Counted from the stretch's first letter, positions 33,495 through 43,150 are shown. The stretch: 64,000 nt of DNA from UBA7867 sp964579205 (GCA_964579205.1 CAZOFH010000003.1:58221-122220), one strand, 5' to 3'. Numbers and translations: made by a program. The notes: generated by a model not told the origin, from the letters alone.

Positions 33495-36137
33495 TTGAGC
33501 AAAATACCTTTTGCAATGGACAACGATGCCATATTAGAAGAATATCAGACTAGCACCGAGGGGCTGACCAATGCCGAGGCAAAAAAGCGTCTGACGCAAA
33601 ACGGCTCGAATGAATTGGTCGGCAAAAAGCAAAAAAATGCGTGGGTGAGATTTTGTGACCAGTTTAAAGATTTGATGCTGATTATCCTGATAGTCGCCGC
33701 CGTGGTGACTGCGATTATCGCTGTGGTGCAGCATCAATACATAGACCTTATCGACAGCGGAATAATACTCGGCATTGTGCTCATCAACGCGATTATCGGA
33801 TTTGTGCAGGAGAGTAAGGCTATGGATGCGCTCTCCGCCCTAAAGAGTATGAGCGCCCCGACGGCAAAAGTCTATCGCAATGGGCAGTTGGTAGAAATCC
33901 CAGCCCGCGAGGTGGTGGTAGGTGATATCGTGCATCTCGAGGCGGGGGATGTCGTTTGCGCAGATTGCTACCTAATTGAGGCGCACAGTTTGCGGAGCGA
34001 CGAAAGTTCGCTGACGGGCGAGTCTATCGAGGTAGAAAAGCACGCCAATACCGCTCTCGAGGTCGGCACAGGTATTGCTGACAGGGTGAATATGGTGCAT
34101 TCTGGCTGTATTGTTACATACGGCAGAGGCTTGGGCGTGGTGGTCGCGACGGGCTTGGATACCGAAATGGGCAAAATCGCCAAGATGCTAGACGGGCAAG
34201 AGGACGAGTCTACCCCAATTCAGAAAAAACTCAAAAAACTAGGCAAAATCATCACTTTTGCAGTGGTAATCATCGCGCTCGTGGTGTTCACTATCAATAT
34301 CGCGATGGGCGTGCACACCGTGGTCGAGTCGCTGCTTTTGGCGATTGCGCTCGCGGTCGCTGCTATCCCAGAGAGCCTGCCTGCCGTAGTCACAATAATT
34401 CTGTCAATGGGCGTTTCGCGGATGAGCAAATCCCGCGCCATTGTCAAAAAATTGCCCGCAGTCGAGACCTTGGGTGCGTGCCAAATCATCTGCACGGACA
34501 AAACAGGTACTCTGACGCAAAACAAAATGACTGTAGAAGCCTTTTTTGCGAATAGCAAAATTTATGATGGCGAAAATCTCAACAAATTGCGTAGCCGACA
34601 CTTTTTCAACTGTATGGTGCTGTGCAACGACACCGATATTCAGGGAGAAAAATTGCGTGGCGACCCGACCGAAACCGCGCTAATTGCTGCAGCTATCCGC
34701 TGCGACCACGACGCAAACGCGCTGAGGCAAAAATATTCGCGTTGCAACGAATTGCCTTTTGACAGCGTGCGCAAATTGATGACCACTTTTAATACAGTAG
34801 ACGGCGAAATTATCGCCTATACAAAGGGCGCCCCTGATGTCGTGCTGAATAGGGCGACAGGGTGCGAAATTAATGGTATCGTGGAGAATTTGACCAAAGA
34901 AATGCGCGCGGGCATCGAGGAGCAAATCACATTACTCGCCGAACGAGGCTTACGTACTTTGGCGCTCGCGTACAAGCCAAAACGAAAAGAAATAGCGGAC
35001 GAAAGCGACGAAAACAAATTGATTTTTGTAGGGTTGGTCGCTATGCGTGACCCGCCTCGCACCACCTCGGCTGAGGCTGTGCGGATTGCTATCGAGGCGG
35101 GAATAAAACCGATAATGATTACAGGTGACCACGCGCTCACGGCGCGCGCGATTGCTGCCGAAGTGGGGATTTTTCACGACGGTGACAAGGTGCTGACAGG
35201 GGCGGAGTTAGATGCTATGAGCGATACCGATTTTGAGCGAATTTTGCCATATGTGACCGTTTATGCACGCGTCAGCCCGCAGAATAAATTGCGCATCGTC
35301 AACGCGTGGAAAGCGCACGGCGAAATCGTAGCAATGACGGGCGACGGTGTCAACGACAGCCCTAGTATCAAGGCGGCTGATATCGGCGTGGGAATGGGGA
35401 AAACAGGTACCGAAGTGACCAAACAAGTGTCCGATATGGTGCTCACTGATGACAATTTTGCGACTATAGTTTCGGCAGTGAGCGAAGGGCGCACGATTTA
35501 TACCAATATCAAAAAAGTCGTGCAATTTTTGCTCGGCACCAATATGGTCGAAGTGCTGTCGATTTTGTTGATTTCTTTCCTTTACCCGAGCCTAGGCTTT
35601 TTGACCGCAATGCAAATTTTGTTTATCAATCTCGTGACCGACTCGTTGCCAGCGCTTGCGCTGAGCGTAGAGCCAGCGGAGCGAAATAATATGCGTGAGC
35701 CACCACGCGCCAAAAGCGAAGGACTCTTTAGAGGGATAAAACTCGCAATGTTTGTCGAAGTCGTATGGCATACCGCTTGCGTCGTCGCAACATACGCGAT
35801 TTGTGTCACGCTGACGGGTGATAGCGTCTTGGCTACCACGATGGCATTCTCCGTTTTGGGCATCTCGCAGATTTTTCACCTCATCAATGTCCGACACAAA
35901 AACAGCCTATTCGTGAGCAAAATTTTCTGCAACAGGCTGTACTGGATTACCTCGGCAATCGCTATTTTGATGAGCGTGCTAGTGGTCGCAATTCCGCCTG
36001 TCGCCAGCGTCTTTGGTTTTGTGCCGCTCAGTATCCAGCAGTGGCTAATCGTCTTTGCTGTGGCATTCAGTATCGTGCCTGTAATGGAGATTTTCAAACT
36101 GTGCCGTAAAATTTATTTCAAATATACCCAACAGTAA
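33495..36137 (+). CDS. cation-transporting P-type ATPase, calcium type (P2A)
   Basis: An 880-residue ion pump, probably exporting Ca2+ across the cytoplasmic membrane. Seen: N-terminal cation-ATPase domain (TEGLTNAEAKKRLTQNGSNEL); TGES actuator motif (LTGESIEV); PESLPAVV in the ion-binding helix 4 (PEGLPA in relatives); phosphorylation site CTDKTGTLT with Asp335; KGAPDVVL; TGDHALTA; MTGDGVNDSPSIKAADIGVGMG; and about ten membrane helices, the last six at the C-terminus. The start is a TTG with a perfect AAAGGAGG 6 bases upstream; an ATG 21 bases later is possible. Length is normal for SERCA/PMCA-like bacterial pumps. Confidence 0.92.
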   Translation: MSKIPFAMDNDAILEEYQTSTEGLTNAEAKKRLTQNGSNELVGKKQKNAWVRFCDQFKDLMLIILIVAAVVTAIIAVVQHQYIDLIDSGIILGIVLINAIIGFVQESKAMDALSALKSMSAPTAKVYRNGQLVEIPAREVVVGDIVHLEAGDVVCADCYLIEAHSLRSDESSLTGESIEVEKHANTALEVGTGIADRVNMVHSGCIVTYGRGLGVVVATGLDTEMGKIAKMLDGQEDESTPIQKKLKKLGKIITFAVVIIALVVFTINIAMGVHTVVESLLLAIALAVAAIPESLPAVVTIILSMGVSRMSKSRAIVKKLPAVETLGACQIICTDKTGTLTQNKMTVEAFFANSKIYDGENLNKLRSRHFFNCMVLCNDTDIQGEKLRGDPTETALIAAAIRCDHDANALRQKYSRCNELPFDSVRKLMTTFNTVDGEIIAYTKGAPDVVLNRATGCEINGIVENLTKEMRAGIEEQITLLAERGLRTLALAYKPKRKEIADESDENKLIFVGLVAMRDPPRTTSAEAVRIAIEAGIKPIMITGDHALTARAIAAEVGIFHDGDKVLTGAELDAMSDTDFERILPYVTVYARVSPQNKLRIVNAWKAHGEIVAMTGDGVNDSPSIKAADIGVGMGKTGTEVTKQVSDMVLTDDNFATIVSAVSEGRTIYTNIKKVVQFLLGTNMVEVLSILLISFLYPSLGFLTAMQILFINLVTDSLPALALSVEPAERNNMREPPRAKSEGLFRGIKLAMFVEVVWHTACVVATYAICVTLTGDSVLATTMAFSVLGISQIFHLINVRHKNSLFVSKIFCNRLYWITSAIAILMSVLVVAIPPVASVFGFVPLSIQQWLIVFAVAFSIVPVMEIFKLCRKIYFKYTQQ

Positions 36138-36195
36138 GTTAAAAAAATAATAAAGGTAATGCCCTTCAACTTAAATTAGAATTATTCCTTTGCTC

Positions 36196-36240
36196 TTGTC
36201 ATTCAGAGGACGCCAACGGTGTCTGTACAATTTGTGAGGG
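36196..36240 (+). repeat. dispersed intergenic repeat, copy 2
   Basis: Begins TTGTCATTCAGAGGACGCCA and continues with ACGGTGTCTGTACAATTTGTGAGG; it matches the reverse complement of 31550-31592 apart from a handful of bases. Likely a small non-autonomous element or REP-like repeat. Confidence 0.65.
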
Positions 36241-36441
36241 GGGGCGAACCAAAAAAAATGAAACTGCTTACACACAACTCAATAGACAGGGAGTGTATTT
36301 ATTATTTTTATTTTTGGGTTCAGAACTTGCGTTTTTCACAGATTTCACGCAACAGGCGGTTGCTCTGAATAACAAAGTAGGTTATTGCTCTGAGTATTCT
36401 ATATGCCACGTGCCCCCTTTGCGCTATAATGCAGAGGGGGC
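36241..36441. other. intergenic stretch before the 36495 gene
   Basis: No gene. A GCCCCCT/AGGGGGC inverted repeat at 36411-36441 surrounds a TATAAT-like sequence just upstream of the promoter at 36442. Confidence 0.45.
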
Positions 36442-36470
36442 TTGACTTGCACGCGCGTGCGTGATATTAT
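36442..36470 (+). promoter_or_regulatory. promoter with a 12-bp palindrome between -35 and -10
   Basis: TTGACT, 17 bases, TATTAT (extended by TGA). The spacer contains the perfect palindrome GCACGCGCGTGC (36449-36460), which in that position would block RNA polymerase if bound, so it is a good candidate operator. Confidence 0.65.
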
Positions 36471-36494
36471 AAAAGGAATAACAGGAGGTGCGTC

Positions 36495-37523
36495 GTGGAG
36501 CATGGGGAGCGAATACCATATTGTTTCGGGCATCGTGTGCAAAAGAGCGCCGAGAATTTGTTGGGGTGGGAGATTGTCGACACGCGTTCGATAGATACCG
36601 CCCAGCCCGTGGTGCTGTGTTTCGGCGGCAATGCCACTATCAATACCACATTCGCCAACGGTATGGCGAAAAACGCCGAGCGCTTTTTGGGCATCACCCC
36701 CGCGGACCATTATGTAGATGTGTATTCTATCCAGTATGGCACAATGGCGGGGCTGGATGTCGGCAATTTGACTCAGCAAGATGTGATAGAAATAACTAGG
36801 AGATTGATTTTGCCGCGAATTTTGGACGCAACTGGGCAAAAACTCTCGGTCGAGCAGGCTTGCCGCAGTATGCGGAATATCAATATTTTATCTTTTTGCT
36901 ACGGCGAGGTGGTGGTCAATAGAATGGTCACATACGCGAGTGGGGTTATGGAGAAATATTTTGATTATTCGCCGCCGGATTCGCAAAAAGTCTTGAGCCA
37001 AATACTGCATATCTGCTACGCGCCTATTGTGGACGCCAACAAATATACCACGAATTTGGAATTCAAGTCCTTTTTGGACGAATTGCTGGCGGAAAAATTT
37101 GAGCGCGACTATTTGAGCGGTTCGGCGTGCGCGACTACGGACTCTATCCCATATCTCGGGTGCGGCGAATTGCGCGTCAATGCCAACACCGCCACAGTTT
37201 TTGCTAGGAGTTTCGCCAGCGAAAACAAAACCGTTTTTGATGAGCACGATATGTTTATCAAAAGGGATAAATATTGGAAAACCGCGGACAAGCGTGCCGA
37301 TTTCCCATCAATGGCACTTTCATATACTCTGGCTCTCGGTGTGACGAATTCGCGAGAAAATCACACCACCCAGCAGTTTACCCCGCTACCGTCTGCGCGC
37401 GAAATTGGCGAGTTGATTGAGCCATTACTAGTAAAAGGCAATGATGAATATCGCGAGCAAATTGAGCGCCGCGAATGGCAGAGCGAGCACTATACAGGTG
37501 ATATTGAGCCGCAAATGGAGTAG
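36495..37523 (+). CDS. uncharacterised 342-residue protein, possibly alpha/beta-hydrolase-like
   Basis: I do not recognise this protein. It starts at a GTG with AGGAGGT upstream. Seen: PVVLCFGGNATINTTFANG (about residues 38-56), which looks like a beta strand followed by a Gly-rich turn; and INILSFCYGEVVVNRM (about 133-148), placed like the nucleophile elbow of an alpha/beta hydrolase but with S-F-C-Y-G-E instead of G-x-S-x-G. The C-terminal half is mixed and soluble. No signal peptide. It has its own palindrome-containing promoter and is followed by the four-way-junction element. Confidence 0.7.
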   Translation: MEHGERIPYCFGHRVQKSAENLLGWEIVDTRSIDTAQPVVLCFGGNATINTTFANGMAKNAERFLGITPADHYVDVYSIQYGTMAGLDVGNLTQQDVIEITRRLILPRILDATGQKLSVEQACRSMRNINILSFCYGEVVVNRMVTYASGVMEKYFDYSPPDSQKVLSQILHICYAPIVDANKYTTNLEFKSFLDELLAEKFERDYLSGSACATTDSIPYLGCGELRVNANTATVFARSFASENKTVFDEHDMFIKRDKYWKTADKRADFPSMALSYTLALGVTNSRENHTTQQFTPLPSAREIGELIEPLLVKGNDEYREQIERREWQSEHYTGDIEPQME

Positions 37524-37568
37524 CGTGGTCGACTCAGGGCGTGCAAGAGAATACAGCTCTCGACAGGG

Positions 37569-37657
37569 GCGGCTTGCCGTGAGGCGCCCCCGCTAGGGCG
37601 CCTGATGCGCCATTCGGCGCATTGTGCGTGGCGGAGCCACGCACCACGGCAAGCCGC
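37569..37657. repeat. perfect four-way-junction palindrome (cloverleaf-like element)
   Basis: 89 bp in which every base outside three small loops can pair. Outer stem: GCGGCTTGCCGTG (37569-37581) with CACGGCAAGCCGC (37645-37657), 13 bp. Inside are three hairpins with no unpaired base between them: AGGCGCCC/GGGCGCCT (37582-37603), GATGCGCC/GGCGCATT (37604-37623, one G-T), and GTGCGTGGC/GCCACGCAC (37624-37644). It is GC-rich in AT-rich surroundings and lacks a T run, so it is not an ordinary terminator. It could be a mobile palindromic element, a cruciform protein-binding site, or a structured RNA. Confidence 0.85.
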
Positions 37658-37770
37658 GTTTGTGTACCACTGCTGTTTCCCTGCGGTTTGGACAAAAAAA
37701 CGGCTGCAAATAGCATATACTATATTCTCACAACTGGCAGAAAGCCAAAACAAAAACAATAGGAGGCGTT

Positions 37771-38484
37771 ATGAAAACGATAGTTATCCAAGGTGCAATG
37801 GAAGAAGAACTCGGCGTACTAAAGGGCTTTTTAACCCCGCAAAAAGAGGTTTGCGAGGCGGGCTACCGATTTTTTCTTGCGAAACATAGAGGTTGCGACA
37901 TAATCATCAGCGAAACACAGAGCGGCATCATCAATGCGACGATGTCCACCGCGTTAGCGATAATGAGATTTCAGCCTGACCTGATTATTAATCAAGGTTG
38001 TGCAGGCGCGCACAAAATCGGGCTGAATGTCGGCGAGATAATCGTGGGCGAAACTGCCGCGTATATCAATGATTTCAAGCAGCCCGCTCAGCCAGAGGGG
38101 GCGGGGAGTGATAGCCTGTTGTGGACGCCCAATCGCAGTAGGTCTTATCGCGTCGCAGCAACGCCTGAATTGGTCAAAATTGCGACCCAAATTCAATTTG
38201 ACCACGCCGTGATAGCGGGGTGCTTGGGCTCGGGTGATGTGTTTTCAAAGGAGTTCGACAGGATAAAATTTTTGGAGCGCACATTCGGCTCGTTTTGCGA
38301 AGATATGGAGAGTGTCGCCACTTACAAAACTTGTGACAATTTCGGCATCGCAAAAATCGGTTTTCGCGTCGTCTCAAACAACGAGTTGACAGGTGCGCCG
38401 TTTGATAAGGCGATTGCCGCCGTCGCACAGAATTTCACGATAAAATTTGTCGATGAATTGCTACCAGCGCTCGCTTGCGAATGA
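37771..38484 (+). CDS. mtnN: 5'-methylthioadenosine / S-adenosylhomocysteine nucleosidase
   Basis: Cleaves MTA and SAH to adenine and the thioribose derivative, in methyl-cycle salvage. Seen in 237 residues: start MKTIVIQGAMEEELGVLKGFL; ETQSGIINATMSTALAIMRF; LIINQGCAGAHKIGLNVGEIIVGE; and the SVA-type active-site block CEDMESVATYKTC with the catalytic-region Glu-Met-Glu. The C-terminal catalytic Asp region (VVSNNELTG in place of the usual SDxA) deviates from the family, so substrate preference could differ. AGGAGG precedes the ATG. Confidence 0.87.
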   Translation: MKTIVIQGAMEEELGVLKGFLTPQKEVCEAGYRFFLAKHRGCDIIISETQSGIINATMSTALAIMRFQPDLIINQGCAGAHKIGLNVGEIIVGETAAYINDFKQPAQPEGAGSDSLLWTPNRSRSYRVAATPELVKIATQIQFDHAVIAGCLGSGDVFSKEFDRIKFLERTFGSFCEDMESVATYKTCDNFGIAKIGFRVVSNNELTGAPFDKAIAAVAQNFTIKFVDELLPALACE

Positions 38485-38609
38485 GCAATTCGCCGAGCAT
38501 CAGCACCGCAAAATATAGCGAAAACACTATCCGCAAGCGAGCCTTTTGTGCCGCGCGGACTTTTTTGTACGGTTTTTGCCGAGGCAATCAAAAAATATAT
38601 TGCCAAGTC

Positions 38610-38638
38610 TTGATTTTTGAGTCGGACTGTGGTAAAAT
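38610..38638 (+). promoter_or_regulatory. promoter of proS
   Basis: TTGATT, 17 bases, TAAAAT, with TGG before the -10. Confidence 0.7.
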
Positions 38639-38670
38639 TGAGGAATAAATTACCCTTAAGGAGGAGTTTT

Positions 38671-40116
38671 ATGGAAAAGAGCGAGTTTGTCAAAGAAATA
38701 GCAGACATTCACACCGACTATGCGCAGTGGTATACTGACGTCGTTATCAAGACGGAGATGGCTGACTATGGTCCAGTCAAGGGGACGATGGTCATCCGCC
38801 CGTACGGCTACGCGGTTTGGGAGTTGATTCAGGGCGAAATGGATAGGCGTTTCAAGGCGACGGGGCATCAGAATGCGTATTTCCCGCTACTTTTCCCATA
38901 TAGTTTTTTGGAGAAAGAAAAGGAGCACGTCGAGGGGTTCGCTCCCGAGGTTGCAGTGGTAACGCACGCAGGCGGCGCAGAATTAGCGGAAAAATTGGTC
39001 ATCCGTCCTACCAGTGAGACCGTTATTTGCAAAATGTTTGGCAAATGGCTGCAGAGTTATCGTGACCTGCCATACAAGTACAATCAGTGGGCGAACGTAT
39101 TGCGTTGGGAAAAGACTACTCGTCCATTCTTGCGTACCTCTGAGTTTTTGTGGCAAGAGGGGCACACCCTCCACGAGACTCAAGAGGAGGCTATGGCTGA
39201 GGTCTTGCAAATGCTCAATATCTACCGCGATGTCGCTGAGGAGTACTTGGCGCTGCCTGTGATTACGGGGAGAAAGACAGAGAAAGAGAAATTTGCAGGT
39301 GCTGAGGTGACTTATTGTATCGAGGCGATGACCCGCGATGGCAAGAGTCTGCAGTCAGGCACCAGCCACTATTTGGGTACGAATTTTGCTCGCAGTTTTG
39401 ATATCAAGTATCAGGATCGTGACGGCAAAATGGCGTATCCGCACCAGACTAGTTGGGGGACATCTACCCGCCTTATTGGTGCATTGATTTGTGCACACGG
39501 CGACGAGCGCGGGCTGGTGCTGCCTCCTAGAGTGGCGCCAATTCAGGCGATTATCGTGCCGATTACTACCAAGAATGAGGAGATTCTCGCCTTTTGTGAT
39601 GATTTGGATCAGAAATTGCGCGCGCAGGGCATCCGTTCACAAGTTGACGCGAGCGAGTATTCTGCTGGGTACAAGTTTAACAAATACGAGATGAAAGGTG
39701 TGCCTCTGCGTATCGAGGTGGGTAGCCGCGATTTGGCGAATGGGCAGGTGACAGTCTGTCGCCGCGACAAATTGACCAAGCAAACTTTGGCTAACGACAG
39801 CCTAGAGCAAAGCATCGCTGCATTGCTGGATGAAATTCAAGGGCAAATGCTCGAGACCGCTCGACAAAAGACCCAAGAGCACATTATCGAGGTGGACAAT
39901 CGCGAGGATTTGGTACGCACTGTCAACGAGGGGAATTTTGTCCGCGTGACTTGGTGTGGCGACCGCGCTTGCGAAGAAAAGTTGAAAGAAGACACCGCTA
40001 TCACTAGTCGCTGTATGCCTTTTGACCAGTCTGGCAAAAAGCGCAAATGTGCGTGCTGTGGCAAGGATTTGGACGAGGGTGAGGGCTTTATAACCCTGTT
40101 TGCGAAATCTTATTAA
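38671..40116 (+). CDS. proS: proline--tRNA ligase, archaeal/eukaryotic type
   Basis: Charges tRNA-Pro with proline. A 481-residue class II synthetase of the short type without the bacterial INS editing domain. Seen: motif 1 region YGPVKGTMVIRPYGYAVWE; EKLVIRPTSETVI; motif 2 RWEKTTRPFLRTSEFLWQEGHT; GTSHYLGTNFARSFD; motif 3 region TSTRLIGALICAHGDERGLVLPP; an HGTP anticodon-binding domain; and a C-terminal zinc-like domain (CGDRACEE, CACCGKD). The start at 38671 follows AAGGAGGAG; the longer frame lies across the promoter. Domain layout as in archaea, some Bacillota and mycoplasmas. Confidence 0.95.
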   Translation: MEKSEFVKEIADIHTDYAQWYTDVVIKTEMADYGPVKGTMVIRPYGYAVWELIQGEMDRRFKATGHQNAYFPLLFPYSFLEKEKEHVEGFAPEVAVVTHAGGAELAEKLVIRPTSETVICKMFGKWLQSYRDLPYKYNQWANVLRWEKTTRPFLRTSEFLWQEGHTLHETQEEAMAEVLQMLNIYRDVAEEYLALPVITGRKTEKEKFAGAEVTYCIEAMTRDGKSLQSGTSHYLGTNFARSFDIKYQDRDGKMAYPHQTSWGTSTRLIGALICAHGDERGLVLPPRVAPIQAIIVPITTKNEEILAFCDDLDQKLRAQGIRSQVDASEYSAGYKFNKYEMKGVPLRIEVGSRDLANGQVTVCRRDKLTKQTLANDSLEQSIAALLDEIQGQMLETARQKTQEHIIEVDNREDLVRTVNEGNFVRVTWCGDRACEEKLKEDTAITSRCMPFDQSGKKRKCACCGKDLDEGEGFITLFAKSY

Positions 40117-40262
40117 TTGAGCGATTTTTGTTTGTTTAAAAATTCGCTAGAAAATACTGCTAAAATATAGCGAAAATTCGAGAAAATATCAAAAAATAGT
40201 AAAATCACAAAAATTCATCAAAAAACACTATAAATACACAAAAAAATAACAGAAATTATAAA

Positions 40263-40301
40263 AAAAGCCTGCTGATATTAGTCTTATCAGCAGGCTTTTT
40301 G
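40263..40301 (+). terminator. terminator of proS
   Basis: Perfect 16-bp stem AAAAAGCCTGCTGATA / TATCAGCAGGCTTTTT with a 7-base loop; it also serves the opposite strand, where phosphoketolase transcription arrives. Confidence 0.9.
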
Positions 40302-40444
40302 TTGGCTTATTTATATTGTTTTTTTTAATAATTTTATTAATTCATTATCAATTAATTATGAATTTTTGCTTATTTTTCTAATATTTTTTTGTATTTTTGT
40401 TTATTTTTTATCTATTTATTTTTGCTTCAAATCGAGAGCGAAAC

Positions 40445-42778
40445 TCACCATTTCCAGTTGAGGATTTCTGGCATATCTATGCCGTGCTCTGCAATATATT
40501 CGGCGTGTTTTGCGAGTTTTGCCTCCATTTCCTTTGCGATTTCGTTCTTTTTCGCCTTAGGCAGCGAAACATATTTTAGCACTTTTAGTATCAGGTGATA
40601 TCTATCCGCCTTGTTCCTTACGCGCATATCAAAAGGCGTGGTAATGGTGCCTTGCTCACAGTAGCCGCTGACGTGCAAATTCTGATTGTTGCGCTTGTAT
40701 GTGAGTTGGTGAATTAGTCGTGGATAGCCGTGGAAATTGAATATAATCGGCGCTTTTTTGGTGAAAATTTCGTCATATTCATCGTCGCTCAACCCGTGCG
40801 GGTGTTGGTCAGCGCTGACCAGTTTCATTAGGTCGATTACATTGACAAAACGCACATTCAGTTCAGGCAGGTATTCGCGAATGAGTGAAGCCGCCGCCAT
40901 ACTCTCTAGTGTTGCCGTGTCGCCGCAGCACGCCAGCACTACATCAGGGTAGTCTGCATTCCCTTGACAGGCAAAATCCCATACGCCCACGCCCGCATTT
41001 GCGTGCGCCTTTGCCTTTTGCGAGGACAGCCATTGAAAACTTGGATGCTTGCTCGCGACCACTACGTTGATTTTGTTGGTTGAGCGGGTGCATTGGTCAA
41101 AGGTGTAGAGCAGGGTGTTTGTGTCAGGAGGGAGGTACATCCGCACAAATTCCGCCGTTTTGCTGCTCAAATGGTCAAGAAATCCGGGGTCTTGGTGCGT
41201 AAAACCGTTGTGGTCCTGTTGCCAAACATTACTCGTCAGAACTAGATTGAGCGAGGAAATCGGCGCGCGCCACTCGAGATTGCTGCACACGGTCAGCCAT
41301 TTTGCGTGTTGCGAAACCATACTGTCTACAATGCGGATAAAAGCCTCATAACTCGCGAACATTCCGTGCCGCCCTGTGAGCAGATATCCCTCCAGCATCC
41401 CTTCGCACAGGTGCTCAGACAAGAAACTATCCATCACCCTGCCGTCAGGGCTGAGATACTCATCAGAATTGATGATTTTCGCTTGAAAATCGCGATTTTC
41501 CGCCTCAAAAACCTTGTAGAGACGGTTGCTCATCGCTTCGTCAGGGCAAAAGAGTCGGTAATTTTTGTTGTCCTTGTTGAGTTTGAATAGGTCGCGAATG
41601 TAGCCACTCAACTCTAGCATATCTTGCGCGCGGACGCTCCCAGCCTTTTTGAATGGCAAGGTGTATTCCTCGACATTCGGCGTGGTGAGAGGTACTAGCA
41701 GTTGTCCTCCGTTGGCGTGCGTGTTGGCGCTGATGCGCCTGTCGCCCTGTGGCAAAATCGCTTTAATTTCCTCGTTTAGACGGGCGTTTTCATCGAATAA
41801 TTCCTCAGGATGATAACTTGCTAGCCAATTTTTGAGGATTTCGAGGTCGTCTGCCGATTTGACTTCGACAGGGATTTGATGCGCTCTAAACGAGCCTTCG
41901 ATTTGCTTTTTGTCGACAGTTTTTGGGCAGGTCCACCCCTTTGGCGTCATTAGGATAATCATCGGGTCAGCGCGTTTGGTCTTCGATTTTTTGTTGTGTT
42001 GGATGGTCTGGATGCAATTATCCATCGCTTTCGCCATTACTTTGTGCATTTTCATCGGGTCATCACCCTCGACAATGATTGGCGCGTAGCCGTACCCCTC
42101 AAAAAGTTTGATGAGTTCGTTGCGCGGGATGCGTGCGAGAATGGTCGGATTGCTGATTTTGTAGCCATTCAGATGCAAAATCGGCAGAACCGCTCCGTCC
42201 GTCTTTGGGTTGAGTAGTTTGTTGGCATGCCACGATGTCGCCAAAGGTCCCGTTTCCGCCTCGCCGTCACCGATTATCACGGTCGCGATAAGGTCTGGGT
42301 TGTCCAGCACCGCACCAAAAGCGTGCGCGAGACTATAGCCGAGTTCGCCGCCCTCGTGGATAGAGCCGGGCACTTCAGGCGAAACGTGACTAGATACCCC
42401 GTTTGGGAAACTAAACTGTTTGCACAAGCGCTCAATTCCCTCATAATTTTGCCCGATTTCAGGGTAAACTTCGCTATAAACACCCTCAAGATACGAGTTT
42501 GCGACAAAAAAATTACCGCCGTGACCCGGACCCGCGATGAGCATCATATCTAGGTCAAATTTTTTTATCACGCGGTCGCAGTGCGCGTATACAAAGTTTT
42601 GCCCAGGCACAGTACCCCAATGCCCGACGACTTTTTTCTTTATGTGGCTGAGTTTGAGGGGGTCTCGCAAAAGGGGATTTTTGAGCAAGTAAAGTTGCGC
42701 ACAACTCAGGTAATTTGCTGCCCGCCAGTACTTGTTTAATTTCTCCAAATATTGCTCACTTAGATATTCATCAAACAT
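40445..42778 (-). CDS. xfp: xylulose-5-phosphate / fructose-6-phosphate phosphoketolase
   Basis: Thiamine-diphosphate enzyme that splits xylulose-5-P or fructose-6-P with phosphate into acetyl phosphate plus glyceraldehyde-3-P or erythrose-4-P. Seen in 777 residues: GHWGTVPGQNFVYAHCDRVI; LIAGPGHGG; the TPP-binding GDGEAETGPLATSWH; ILHLNGYKISNPTILAR; RAHQIPV; and the XFP C-terminal domain with DQCTRSTNKINVVVASK and FHGYPRLIHQLTYKR. Length is near the usual 790-830. GAGGTGC precedes the ATG. It gives a bifid-shunt-like or pentose route to acetate together with pta at 26076. No acetate kinase gene is visible. Confidence 0.96.
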   Translation of the reverse strand: MFDEYLSEQYLEKLNKYWRAANYLSCAQLYLLKNPLLRDPLKLSHIKKKVVGHWGTVPGQNFVYAHCDRVIKKFDLDMMLIAGPGHGGNFFVANSYLEGVYSEVYPEIGQNYEGIERLCKQFSFPNGVSSHVSPEVPGSIHEGGELGYSLAHAFGAVLDNPDLIATVIIGDGEAETGPLATSWHANKLLNPKTDGAVLPILHLNGYKISNPTILARIPRNELIKLFEGYGYAPIIVEGDDPMKMHKVMAKAMDNCIQTIQHNKKSKTKRADPMIILMTPKGWTCPKTVDKKQIEGSFRAHQIPVEVKSADDLEILKNWLASYHPEELFDENARLNEEIKAILPQGDRRISANTHANGGQLLVPLTTPNVEEYTLPFKKAGSVRAQDMLELSGYIRDLFKLNKDNKNYRLFCPDEAMSNRLYKVFEAENRDFQAKIINSDEYLSPDGRVMDSFLSEHLCEGMLEGYLLTGRHGMFASYEAFIRIVDSMVSQHAKWLTVCSNLEWRAPISSLNLVLTSNVWQQDHNGFTHQDPGFLDHLSSKTAEFVRMYLPPDTNTLLYTFDQCTRSTNKINVVVASKHPSFQWLSSQKAKAHANAGVGVWDFACQGNADYPDVVLACCGDTATLESMAAASLIREYLPELNVRFVNVIDLMKLVSADQHPHGLSDDEYDEIFTKKAPIIFNFHGYPRLIHQLTYKRNNQNLHVSGYCEQGTITTPFDMRVRNKADRYHLILKVLKYVSLPKAKKNEIAKEMEAKLAKHAEYIAEHGIDMPEILNWKW

Positions 42779-43122
42779 ATCAGCACCTCAAAAAATATTA
42801 TGATTTAGTATATCATAAAATTGCAAAAAAATATATCAAAATTAAGCGCCTTTTTCCTCAATATTACGATTTTTTGTGGTTTTTTTGCGTTTTTTTGGTG
42901 TTTTTTGATGATTTTTTGCGAATTTTTGACCAAACTAAATATTCTTCACGATTTTTTTGGCGAATTTTTTTGTGAAATTTTTCTTATTTTTTATTTATTT
43001 TTTTACGCCAAAGCAAGCACAAATTTTACCACCCAATTTATTGAGTTTTCGCACGTTTTGCCCATACAAAAAATCCGCTCACGCAATATTTTTACTGCTT
43101 ATACATAAATAATGAATTATCA
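42779..43122. other. AT-rich intergenic stretch before the 43182 gene
   Basis: About 345 bases of T-rich sequence with no supported gene; phosphoketolase reads away on the minus strand. Confidence 0.5.
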
Positions 43123-43150
43123 TTGACAAAATTTCAATTTATGATAAAAT
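43123..43150 (+). promoter_or_regulatory. promoter of the 43182-44626 pair
   Basis: TTGACA, 16 bases, TAAAAT. Transcription should begin near 43157, which rules out an in-frame GTG start at 43152. Confidence 0.7.
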
